Positions 1-5,982 of a stretch of DNA of 7,003 bases are shown here, piece after piece. The stretch covers positions 1 through 7,003 of the forward strand of contig USBU01000063.1 of assembly GCA_900553005.1 (NCBI GenBank), written 5' to 3'. Position numbers and translations under genes: made by a program. A model generated the notes under the pieces. That model ran no database searches. It was not told the DNA's origin and saw only the letters and a program-made list of their open reading frames with translations. The stretch comes from an uncultured Eubacteriales bacterium. Its GTDB lineage: Bacteria; Bacillota; Clostridia; Christensenellales; Pumilibacteraceae. Every line of letters starts with the position of its first letter. Within the stretch, counting starts at the first letter, position 1.

Positions 1-47
1 GAGATGTAGCTCCGTCTCGTGGGCTCGGAGATGTGTATAAGAGACAG
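1..47 (+). other. Illumina Nextera adapter left on the contig end (artefact)
   Basis: This is library-construction sequence, not genome. Bases 1-5 (GAGAT) match the 3' end of the P7 oligo. Bases 6-13 (GTAGCTCC) sit exactly where the i7 index belongs; from memory they are the N718 index in adapter orientation. Bases 14-28 are GTCTCGTGGGCTCGG, and bases 29-47 are the 19-base Tn5 mosaic end AGATGTGTATAAGAGACAG. The parts occur in the correct order with no gaps, so chance is excluded. The mosaic end here is an in vitro tagmentation product and not evidence of a natural Tn5 element. True insert sequence starts at base 48, and nothing upstream of it can be read as the promoter of the first gene. 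Confidence 0.98.
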
Positions 48-70
48 CTATAGATTTAAGGAGTTACGAC

Positions 71-1270
71 ATGAAGATTGCTAAGCGCGCGCTGGAAATT
101 TCACCTTCATTGACGCTGGAGCTTACTGCCAAGGCCAACAAATTGAAAGCGGAGGGCCGCGACGTGGTTTCGTTCGGCGCTGGCGAGCCCGATTTCAATA
201 CGCCCGAGTACATAAGAGACGCGGCTAAAGAGGCTCTTGACAAGGGCATGACCAAATATACGCCTGCAAGCGGTACGGCTGAGTTAAAAAAAGCCGTTTG
301 CGATAGGTTTGCTTTGATTAACAATCTTATATATAAGCCTGAAAACATCGTGATATCCAACGGAGCCAAGCATGCGCTTTACAACGCTTTGGCCGCCGTC
401 GTCGAGGAAGGGGACGAGGTTATCATACCGTCGCCGTTTTGGCTTACGTACCCGGAGCTTGTCAAGCTTGTCGGGGGCGTTCCCGTTTTTGTTAAGACTG
501 CCGAGGAAAACGGCTTTAAGCTTACCGCAACGGAGCTTGAAAACGCTGTCACCGACAAAACGGCGGCTGTCATTATTAACAATCCCAATAATCCTACCGG
601 CGCGGTCTATACCGAGCGGGAGATAAAAGCGCTGGCGGCGGTAATCGAAAAGACCAATATCGCGGTAATCAGCGACGAGATTTACGAGGCGCTCAATTAT
701 ACCGATAAGCCTGTGTATTCAATCGCTTCCTGCTCGGAAAAGCTTAAAAGCCGTACCATAATAGTTAACGGCGTTTCAAAAACGTATTCCATGACCGGCT
801 GGCGCATAGGCTTTACCGCGTCTGACGCGGCGGTGGCTAAGGCAATTTCTAGCATGCAAAGCCACATGACCTCCAATCCTAATTCGATAGCGCAGTACGC
901 GTCGCTGGCCGCTTATAAGGGCGCGGAGGGCATAGCTTTTCTCGACGAGATGAAAAGCAGCTTTGACAGACGCAGGCGGCTTATAATGAAAAAACTTGAC
1001 GAAATTCCCGCTCTTTCGTATGTTAAGCCGGAGGGCGCGTTTTATATTTTCGTTTGCGTAAAGGGAATTTTCGGAAAGTCGTACCGCGGCTCGGTCATAA
1101 ATTCGGCGCATGAACTCGCGGATATTTTGCTGGACGCGGCGGACGTTACCGTTATTCCTTGCGAGTCCTTCGGCAACGGAGATTATATAAGGCTTTCCTA
1201 TGCCGTTTCCGACGAGGATATCGTAAAGGGAGTGGAGCGCATAGGTCGATTTGTGTCCGCGTTGGAATAA
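71..1270 (+). CDS. aspC: Class I pyridoxal-phosphate aminotransferase, aspartate aminotransferase type (subclass Ib)
   Basis: A 399-residue cytosolic PLP enzyme, full length for the family, predicted to interconvert aspartate plus 2-oxoglutarate with oxaloacetate plus glutamate. Visible landmarks are the N-terminal substrate-loop region GAGEPDFNTP (36-45), the NPNNPTG motif (171-177, with Asn174 as the cofactor-contacting Asn), SDEIYE (201-206, Asp202 pairing with the pyridine nitrogen and Tyr205 near the cofactor O3'), the Schiff-base Lys237 in SKTYSMTGWRIG, phosphate-binding Arg245, and Arg374 in DYIRLSYA as the substrate alpha-carboxylate anchor. The ATG is preceded by AAGGAG (58-63) at 7 bases. 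The next gene follows after 20 bases, so the two are probably cotranscribed. The fold and start are clear. The exact amino donor is inferred, since related subclass members act on aromatic amino acids or prephenate; the symbol follows common usage (aspB or aatA in other species). Confidence 0.93.
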   Translation: MKIAKRALEISPSLTLELTAKANKLKAEGRDVVSFGAGEPDFNTPEYIRDAAKEALDKGMTKYTPASGTAELKKAVCDRFALINNLIYKPENIVISNGAKHALYNALAAVVEEGDEVIIPSPFWLTYPELVKLVGGVPVFVKTAEENGFKLTATELENAVTDKTAAVIINNPNNPTGAVYTEREIKALAAVIEKTNIAVISDEIYEALNYTDKPVYSIASCSEKLKSRTIIVNGVSKTYSMTGWRIGFTASDAAVAKAISSMQSHMTSNPNSIAQYASLAAYKGAEGIAFLDEMKSSFDRRRRLIMKKLDEIPALSYVKPEGAFYIFVCVKGIFGKSYRGSVINSAHELADILLDAADVTVIPCESFGNGDYIRLSYAVSDEDIVKGVERIGRFVSALE

Positions 1271-1280
1271 ATTATTTGAC

Positions 1281-1285
1281 GGAGG
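1281..1285 (+). promoter_or_regulatory. Shine-Dalgarno site that sets the start of the citrate-synthase-like gene
   Basis: GGAGG lies 5 bases before the ATG at 1291. The open frame extends upstream to an ATG-like start at 1159 inside the aminotransferase gene, but those 44 extra codons have no comparable ribosome site and encode Arg-rich out-of-frame sequence, so 1291 is the real start. Confidence 0.85.
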
Positions 1286-1290
1286 CGGTT

Positions 1291-2712
1291 ATGGACAAGC
1301 ACTCATTGCATAAGAATAAGAGGACGGGACTTCTGGAGCACGAGGAGCACGATTATATACTGCAAAACGAGTCGGAGCCGGAGCTTTTCCGGGGTGTTTT
1401 CGATTACGACGAGGTTCCCAAGGTAGTTTTTAACGACAGACGGGTGCCCATGAATCCGGCCGAAGAGTGGTGGATTACGGACACAACGTTCCGCGACGGG
1501 CAGCAATCTACGGCTCCGCTTTCCGTTAAGCAGATCGTGGATATTTTCAAGCTGCAAAGCAGGCTTGGCGGCCCGAAGGGCTTGATCCGCGCCAGCGAGT
1601 TCTTTCTTTACAGCGACAAGGACAAGGCAGCCGTGCGCGCCTGTCGGGAGCTGGGATTGAAATTTCCGGAAATAACCAGCTGGATAAGAGCGGACGAGCG
1701 GGATTTTAAGCTGGTCAAGGAGCTGGACATAAAGGAAACGGGAATTTTAGTCAGCTGTTCGGATTATCATATTTACAATAAAATGAAGCTTGACCGCAAG
1801 CAGGCTATGGAAAAGTATTTAGGTATAGTCAAGGCGGCTCTCGACGCCGGAATCGTGCCGCGCTGCCATTTCGAGGATATTACGCGCGCGGATTTTTACG
1901 GCTTTGTCGTGCCGTTTGCTTACGAGCTTATGCGTCTTGCCGAGGAGTACGGTTCTCCGATAAAGATCAGGGCGTGCGATACGCTTGGATACGGCGTTAC
2001 ATACGCAGGCAGCGCGCTGCCCAGATCCGTGCCAGGAATTGTCTACGGTCTCAATTATTACGCCGGAGTGCCGTCCGAGTGGCTGGAGTGGCACGGACAC
2101 AACGACTTTTATAAGGCCGTGGTAAACGCTACGACGGCGTGGCTTTACGGTTGCAGCAGCGTTAACTGTTCGCTTCTAGGAATAGGCGAGCGTACCGGCA
2201 ACTGTCCCACGGAGGCGATGTGTATAGAGTACGCCCAGATGCGCGGCACGGCCGACGGCATGGATCTTACCGTCATTACCGAAATAGCTGAATACTTTGA
2301 AAACGAGATAGGCTATTCGATTCCTCCGCGCACCCCGTTTGTCGGAAAAGCGTTCAACGCCACGCGCGCGGGCATTCATGCTGACGGGCTTTTGAAAGAC
2401 GAGGAAATCTACAACGTATTCAATACGCAGAAGATTCTGGGCAAAAAGCCCACTGTGTCCATTTCCAATACTTCCGGAGCGGCCGGCATAGCTTACTGGA
2501 TAAACGCTTATTACGGCCTTACGGGAAGCAATATCGTTGAAAAATCCGACGACGTAGTCAGGGCCGTCAAGGATATGGTGGACGCCGAATACGCTGCGGG
2601 GCGCAATACGATTATGGGCGATGACGAGCTGGATTCCATGGTCAGACTTTACGATAAGGATCTGCACAAATTGTTTAACGACAGAATAAATAAAAAGAAG
2701 CTCGGCAAGTGA
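1291..2712 (+). CDS. HMGL/DRE-TIM family acyltransferase, candidate Re-citrate synthase (2-isopropylmalate/homocitrate synthase-like)
   Basis: A 473-residue enzyme of the family that condenses acetyl-CoA with a 2-oxo acid. Signatures seen: DTTFRDGQQ (64-72, Asp64 metal ligand and Arg68 catalytic, in place of the usual DTTLRDGEQ), WHGHND (267-272, metal ligands His268 and His270), GIGERTGN (297-304, Asn304 metal ligand), and AGIHADGLLK (360-369), which matches the subdomain His loop of isopropylmalate synthases. The protein stops soon after this region, with no C-terminal LeuA-type allosteric domain, so leucine feedback is unlikely. The long N-terminal lead of about 60 residues and stretches such as SEFFLYSDKD (102-111), SCSDYHIYNK (155-164) and RCHFEDITRADFYGFVVPF (191-209) agree with what I recall of the anaerobe Re-citrate synthase group (Clostridium kluyveri type, oxaloacetate plus acetyl-CoA to citrate). 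Databases often label these 2-isopropylmalate or homocitrate synthase. The upstream aminotransferase, which handles oxaloacetate, and the absence of leuB/C/D here fit the citrate reading. Family assignment is firm; substrate is inferred. Confidence 0.9.
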   Translation: MDKHSLHKNKRTGLLEHEEHDYILQNESEPELFRGVFDYDEVPKVVFNDRRVPMNPAEEWWITDTTFRDGQQSTAPLSVKQIVDIFKLQSRLGGPKGLIRASEFFLYSDKDKAAVRACRELGLKFPEITSWIRADERDFKLVKELDIKETGILVSCSDYHIYNKMKLDRKQAMEKYLGIVKAALDAGIVPRCHFEDITRADFYGFVVPFAYELMRLAEEYGSPIKIRACDTLGYGVTYAGSALPRSVPGIVYGLNYYAGVPSEWLEWHGHNDFYKAVVNATTAWLYGCSSVNCSLLGIGERTGNCPTEAMCIEYAQMRGTADGMDLTVITEIAEYFENEIGYSIPPRTPFVGKAFNATRAGIHADGLLKDEEIYNVFNTQKILGKKPTVSISNTSGAAGIAYWINAYYGLTGSNIVEKSDDVVRAVKDMVDAEYAAGRNTIMGDDELDSMVRLYDKDLHKLFNDRINKKKLGK

Positions 2713-2865
2713 CTCCGGACGGCGTGTCAATTTACTCATTTTTTATCGGAAATACACGGCGCCGACTTATTGCGGTTTTATAATATTACCTGAGCGCTGT
2801 AACGAGAGCCGTTTTCCGTGACGGCGGCCGGCAGAGACGGTTTTTACCGGCTATTACGCAACAGC

Positions 2866-2894
2866 TTGCTTTTATTGTTTTCGGATGCTATAAT
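2866..2894 (+). promoter_or_regulatory. Sigma-A type promoter with extended -10
   Basis: The -10 box TATAAT (2889-2894) is a perfect consensus and is preceded by TGC (2886-2888), giving the extended TGnTATAAT form. A modest -35 box TTGCTT (2866-2871) lies at the ideal 17-base spacing. Transcription would start near 2901, leaving a 5' leader of about 130 bases before the Walker A gene at 3030. This is the most likely driver of the five-gene run. Confidence 0.65.
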
Positions 2895-2933
2895 ATTAGC
2901 GTACCCCGGTCGGACGCGTTATGATTTTAACGT

Positions 2934-2962
2934 TTTATTGCTTAATAAAGAAATAATATAAT
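2934..2962 (+). promoter_or_regulatory. Possible second promoter
   Basis: A perfect TATAAT at 2957-2962 has a weak TTTATT (2934-2939) 17 bases upstream. It would start transcripts near 2969, with a short leader of about 60 bases that still includes the 2988-3005 hairpin. Another TATAAT at 2972-2977 has no acceptable -35. The surrounding AT-rich DNA makes chance TATAAT hexamers more likely, so this is weaker than the 2889 site. Confidence 0.35.
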
Positions 2963-2987
2963 AGAGGTCCGTATAATTCGTAAAACG

Positions 2988-3005
2988 CCGCTGCAAAGGC
3001 AGCGG
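2988..3005 (+). other. Perfect 7-bp GC-rich hairpin in the 5' leader
   Basis: CCGCTGC (2988-2994) pairs exactly with GCAGCGG (2999-3005) around an AAAG tetraloop (2995-2998). It is followed by AAAATTT, not a U-tract, so it is not an intrinsic terminator on the + strand. It ends 10 bases before the Shine-Dalgarno GGGAGG (3016-3021), too far to hide it by itself. It could act as an mRNA-stabilising 5' structure. On the minus strand the same hairpin is followed by CGTTTTACG, a weak terminator-like tail, but no minus-strand gene is there to need it. Confidence 0.6.
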
Positions 3006-3029
3006 AAAATTTAAAGGGAGGAAGATAAT

Positions 3030-3431
3030 ATGATTAACATTATCTACGGAGTCAAGGGCAGCGGAAAAACCAAGCGTATCATCGATACGGCCAACGACCG
3101 CGCACGGACGACAAAGGGCAGCGTCATTTACGTTACCGACTGTGCGGACCATTCGTCCGAGGTGGATAATTCGATAAGGTTTATCGATATCAATCACTAC
3201 GGACTTAAGGATGAAAACGGCGCTCTGTGCTTTATAAAGGGATTGCTTGCCGGAAACTACGACATAACTGATATCTTTATCGACGGATTGGCCAAGTTTA
3301 TAAAAAAAGACGTGACGGAGCTCGAGGATGCGTTCGATCAGCTTGATTTATTGAGCCGCGAATTTAACGTGACGTTTACTCTTACGGTGTCGGCGGAGGA
3401 AGTTCCGCAGTTTATGCGCAGATACATATAA
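3030..3431 (+). CDS. Small P-loop NTPase-like protein of unknown function
   Basis: A 133-residue soluble protein with no signal peptide or membrane segment. The N-terminus is a textbook beta-strand and Walker A: MINIIY then GVKGSGKT (7-14, Lys13 and Thr14). A hydrophobic strand ending in acid, DIFIDG (81-86, Asp85), is the best Walker B candidate, and the strand TFTLTVSA (115-122) ends in Thr/Ser like a sensor region. This order (P-loop, second strand VIYVTD at 32-37, Walker B, third strand) suits a minimal RecA- or thymidine-kinase-like core, with no room for extra domains. I believe similar small ATP-binding proteins occur in Clostridia without a known role. A strong site, GGGAGG (3016-3021), lies 8 bases before the ATG. 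It is the first gene of the run and thrC follows after 26 bases. Nothing links it to threonine synthesis except position. Confidence 0.85.
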   Translation: MINIIYGVKGSGKTKRIIDTANDRARTTKGSVIYVTDCADHSSEVDNSIRFIDINHYGLKDENGALCFIKGLLAGNYDITDIFIDGLAKFIKKDVTELEDAFDQLDLLSREFNVTFTLTVSAEEVPQFMRRYI

Positions 3432-3457
3432 AACTGAGATTTGAGGAAAAGGTTACA

Positions 3458-4951
3458 GTGGACTTTATAAGCACCAGAAACGCCCATCGCACGGTAAGCG
3501 GCATTAGGGCGGTAGTTGAAGGATTATCTGAGGAAGGCGGACTTTTTGTGCCCGCCTTTTTCCCCTCGGTGGACGGCGCCGAAATGGAAAAAATGCTGGA
3601 TATGACTTATCCGCAGCGCGCAGCCTTTATAATAGGCAAATATCTTCCGGAGCTGGCCGGGGAGCTTGACTCATATACTGATAAGGCGTATTCCCGCTTC
3701 GACGGCGATGCGGCGCCGTTGGTTAAGCTTGACGACAGTCTTTTTATGCTGGAGCTGTGGCACGGCCCGACTCACGCTTTTAAGGATATTGCGCTTACGC
3801 TGCTGCCGTATCTGCTTACGGGCAGCAAAAAACTGCTTGGGGAGAAGGAGCGTACCTTGATTCTCGTCGCTACAAGCGGCGATACGGGCAAGGCGGCTTT
3901 GGAGGGCTTTAAGGACGTGCCGGGCACCGACGTCATTGTTTTTTATCCCGGCGACGGAGTAAGCGCGCTGCAAAAGCTTCAGATGATGACTCAGACAGGC
4001 GGAAACGTTTACGTTGCCGGAATCAACGGCAATTTCGACGACGCTCAGACCGCGGTCAAAAAAATCTTTACCGACGGCGCGGTGCATAAGGAGCTTGAGA
4101 AAAACGGGTATAAGCTTTCAAGCGCAAATTCAATAAATTTCGGCCGTCTGGTGCCTCAGATCGCGTATTATTTTTCCTCGTATCTGGATATGGTTGACGG
4201 CGGCGAAATCGAAATGGGCGAAAAAATAAATTTCTGCGTGCCAAGCGGAAATTTCGGCAATATTTTGGCCGGCTATTACGCAAAGCGCATGGGATTGCCT
4301 GTCGGCAGACTGATCTGCGCGTCAAATAAAAACAACGTGCTTACGGATTTTATTCGCGGCGGCGCATACTCGGCTGACCGTCAGTTTTACAAGACCACAA
4401 GTCCGTCGATGGATATACTTATCAGCTCTAACCTTGAAAGACTGTTGTTCGAGCTCAGCGGCCGCAACGATAAGCTGACCGCAGCGCGCATGGCCGAGCT
4501 TAAGGATAAGGGCGCGTATTCCATAAGCGCGGAGGAGCTGGGGCTTTTAAAGTCCGAGTTTTGGGCCGATTGGTCGGACGAAAACGAAATCAAGGAAACG
4601 CTTTGCGATTATTTTGAGGGCTACGGTTATATCGCCGACACGCATACTTCAGTCGCGTTGTCGGTTTTCGACAAATATTATGACGAGACGGGCGACGACA
4701 CCAAAACCGTGGTTGTTTCAACGGCCAGCCCCTATAAGTTTGCGGCCGACGTTCTTGACGCGCTGGGAGAGGAGCCCTGCTCGGACGAGCTTAAATCGTT
4801 GCGCAAGCTGGAGGATATAACGGCGCTGCCGCTTCCCGAATCTCTTTCTTCGCTTCCCAAGTTAAAAAAAATATATACGGATATAATAGATAAGGATGCG
4901 GCTTCAGACGCGGTTACGGGCTACGCGCGCGCAGCCCGGCTAAAGGATTGA
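3458..4951 (+). CDS. thrC: Threonine synthase
   Basis: A 497-residue PLP enzyme of fold type II that converts O-phospho-L-homoserine to L-threonine and phosphate, the last step of threonine synthesis. The N-terminus DFISTRNAH with GLSEEGGLFVP (22-32) is the classic start of the longer bacterial/fungal form. PLP lysine is Lys109 in HGPTHAFKD. The cofactor-phosphate and substrate loops are ATSGDTGKAALEG (138-150) and PSGNFGN (262-268); later family blocks are SPSMDI (315-320), DTHTSVA (394-400) and STASPYKF (421-428). Start codon is GTG at 3458, with GAGG (3443-3446) or AAAAGG (3447-3452) upstream; homology of the first residues supports it. The TGA stop is 7 bases before trpS. No stop or frameshift interrupts the gene. 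The homoserine genes (hom, thrB) are not in the window. Confidence 0.97.
   Translation: MDFISTRNAHRTVSGIRAVVEGLSEEGGLFVPAFFPSVDGAEMEKMLDMTYPQRAAFIIGKYLPELAGELDSYTDKAYSRFDGDAAPLVKLDDSLFMLELWHGPTHAFKDIALTLLPYLLTGSKKLLGEKERTLILVATSGDTGKAALEGFKDVPGTDVIVFYPGDGVSALQKLQMMTQTGGNVYVAGINGNFDDAQTAVKKIFTDGAVHKELEKNGYKLSSANSINFGRLVPQIAYYFSSYLDMVDGGEIEMGEKINFCVPSGNFGNILAGYYAKRMGLPVGRLICASNKNNVLTDFIRGGAYSADRQFYKTTSPSMDILISSNLERLLFELSGRNDKLTAARMAELKDKGAYSISAEELGLLKSEFWADWSDENEIKETLCDYFEGYGYIADTHTSVALSVFDKYYDETGDDTKTVVVSTASPYKFAADVLDALGEEPCSDELKSLRKLEDITALPLPESLSSLPKLKKIYTDIIDKDAASDAVTGYARAARLKD
4942..4947 (+). promoter_or_regulatory. trpS ribosome site inside the end of thrC
   Basis: AAAGGA covers the last sense codons of thrC and lies 11 bases before the trpS ATG at 4959, with the thrC stop (4949-4951) in between. 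Ribosomes finishing thrC therefore pass over and release right at the trpS start, which suggests translational coupling. The spacing is longer than ideal, so independent initiation may be modest. Confidence 0.6.
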
Positions 4952-4958
4952 TAAGTAT

Positions 4959-5972
4959 ATGAATGACGTAAATGAAAAACAAAAGGTGATTTTCAGCGCT
5001 CTTAAGCCTACGGGAGATCTTACTATAGGCAACTATATCGGCGCGCTTAAAAACATGATTCTCATGACCGAGGCTTACGACTGCTATTACGCCGTCGCGG
5101 ATCTTCACAGCCTCACTGTAGATAACGCGCCGGCGGATTTAAGGCGGCGCACCTATGATTTTATGGCGTTTTTCCTGGCCATGGGACTTGATCCGGACAA
5201 GTGCACGATTTTTGTGCAAAGTCATGTTCCGGCGCACGCAGAGCTTGCCTGGACGCTTAATTGCTATACGCAGTTCGGCGAGGCAAAGCGTATGACGCAG
5301 TTCAAGGACAAAAGCCTTAAGGCTCCTGAAAACGTCAATGTCGGTCTGTTTGCGTACCCGACCTTGATGGCCGCCGATATTTTGCTTTATCAGGCGCAGC
5401 TTGTGCCTATAGGCAAGGATCAGCAGCAGCATCTTGAGCTTGCTCGCACCGTTGCCGAGCGCTTTAACAATAAATATTCGCCTACCTTTATCGTGCCCGA
5501 GGGCTTTTATCCCAAAACCGGCGCAAAAATCTATTCGCTGCTGGATCCGACCGCTAAAATGGGTAAAACGGACGACAATGTGAACGGAACGATTTTTCTT
5601 CTTGACGACGCCGACACGGTGATGCGTAAATTCAAGCGCGCGGTTACCGACAGCGGAAACGAAATAAGGTTTGCGGCCGACAAGCCGGGTATAAGCAATC
5701 TTTTAACTATTTATTCGACTTTTGCCGGCTGTACCGTACACGAGGCGGAAAAGCGATTCGAGGGAAAGGATTACGCGGCGTTCAAGACGGGCGTCGGGGA
5801 ATGCGTCGTGGAATATTTCCGGCCGATCAAGCGCGAGTACGAGCGTCTTATCGCTGATAAGTCGTATCTCGGCGCAGTCATGAAAAAGGGAGCGGATAAG
5901 GCGGCGCGCACGGCTTACCGTACTTTGAGCAAGGTTTATCGCAAGGTGGGGCTTGTGCCCGCCGAAAGATAA
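4959..5972 (+). CDS. trpS: Tryptophanyl-tRNA synthetase
   Basis: A 337-residue class Ic aminoacyl-tRNA synthetase, normal length for the bacterial enzyme, which charges tRNA-Trp with tryptophan at the cost of ATP in the cytosol. Seen in order: the HIGH-equivalent TIGN (22-25) within KPTGDLTIGNYIGAL, VADLHSLT (46-53, His50 in the substrate pocket), GEAKRMTQFKDKS (107-119), MAADILLY (137-144, Asp140 the indole-nitrogen recognition position), VPIGKDQQQHLEL (149-161) and the C-terminal helices with AVTDSG and PGISNLL. The KMSKS signature loop reads KMGKT (200-204): the catalytic second Lys203 is kept, but both serines are replaced. The gene sits mid-operon behind thrC with a 7-base gap, leaving no space for the T-box leader often found before clostridial synthetase genes. 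Confidence 0.97.
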   Translation: MNDVNEKQKVIFSALKPTGDLTIGNYIGALKNMILMTEAYDCYYAVADLHSLTVDNAPADLRRRTYDFMAFFLAMGLDPDKCTIFVQSHVPAHAELAWTLNCYTQFGEAKRMTQFKDKSLKAPENVNVGLFAYPTLMAADILLYQAQLVPIGKDQQQHLELARTVAERFNNKYSPTFIVPEGFYPKTGAKIYSLLDPTAKMGKTDDNVNGTIFLLDDADTVMRKFKRAVTDSGNEIRFAADKPGISNLLTIYSTFAGCTVHEAEKRFEGKDYAAFKTGVGECVVEYFRPIKREYERLIADKSYLGAVMKKGADKAARTAYRTLSKVYRKVGLVPAER

Positions 5973-5975
5973 GGG
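5971..5975 (+). promoter_or_regulatory. Ribosome site that sets the DUF5685 gene start
   Basis: AAGGG overlaps the trpS stop codon (5970-5972) and lies 7 bases before the ATG at 5983. An in-frame TTG at 5953 would add ten residues, but it lies inside trpS without a ribosome site, and the family N-terminus begins MFGY, so the ATG is preferred. Confidence 0.75.
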
Positions 5976-5982
5976 TGAAAAT

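Larger units (their letters stand above)
2713..3029 (+). other. Gene-free intergenic region between the two operons
   Basis: These 317 bases carry no convincing coding sequence. They are more AT-rich than the genes towards the 3' end and hold four TATAAT hexamers (2779, 2889, 2957, 2972), of which 2889 makes the best promoter. Weak inverted repeats occur: GCCGT (2808-2812) with ACGGC (2821-2825), and GCCGG (2827-2831) with CCGGC (2847-2851). Neither is followed by a clean U-run, so I cannot identify an intrinsic terminator for the upstream operon. No T-box core, other riboswitch consensus or tRNA is recognisable. An 11-codon ATG frame at 2921-2956 lacks a proper ribosome site and carries no run of regulatory codons. 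Confidence 0.7.

Noticed and set aside
29..47. Tn5 mosaic end as sign of a natural transposon
   Set aside because: It is joined to the commercial Nextera adapter and index, so it comes from library preparation.
1159..1290. Upstream extension of the citrate-synthase-like gene by 44 codons
   Set aside because: It overlaps the aminotransferase in another frame, has no ribosome site, and the GGAGG before 1291 fits the ATG there.
2176..2739. A 187-codon minus-strand open frame opposite the citrate-synthase-like gene
   Set aside because: It is antisense to a clearly conserved gene, resembles no family I know and has no recognisable ribosome site; GC-rich coding DNA gives such shadows.
2847..2861. 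A 15-base exact match between the intergenic gap and thrC (4269-4283), CCGGCTATTACGCAA
   Set aside because: I looked for a decayed thrC copy, but similarity stops at both edges and the matching frame runs into a stop just upstream, so chance or convergence is more likely.
2808..2869. Intrinsic terminator of the first operon
   Set aside because: Stems are only 4-5 bp (GCCGT/ACGGC, GCCGG/CCGGC, GCAA/TTGC). The last is followed by TTTTATTGTTTT but is too weak to call.
2921..2956. An 11-codon frame as a leader peptide for attenuation
   Set aside because: No good ribosome site, no run of Thr or Trp codons, and no terminator/antiterminator pair downstream.
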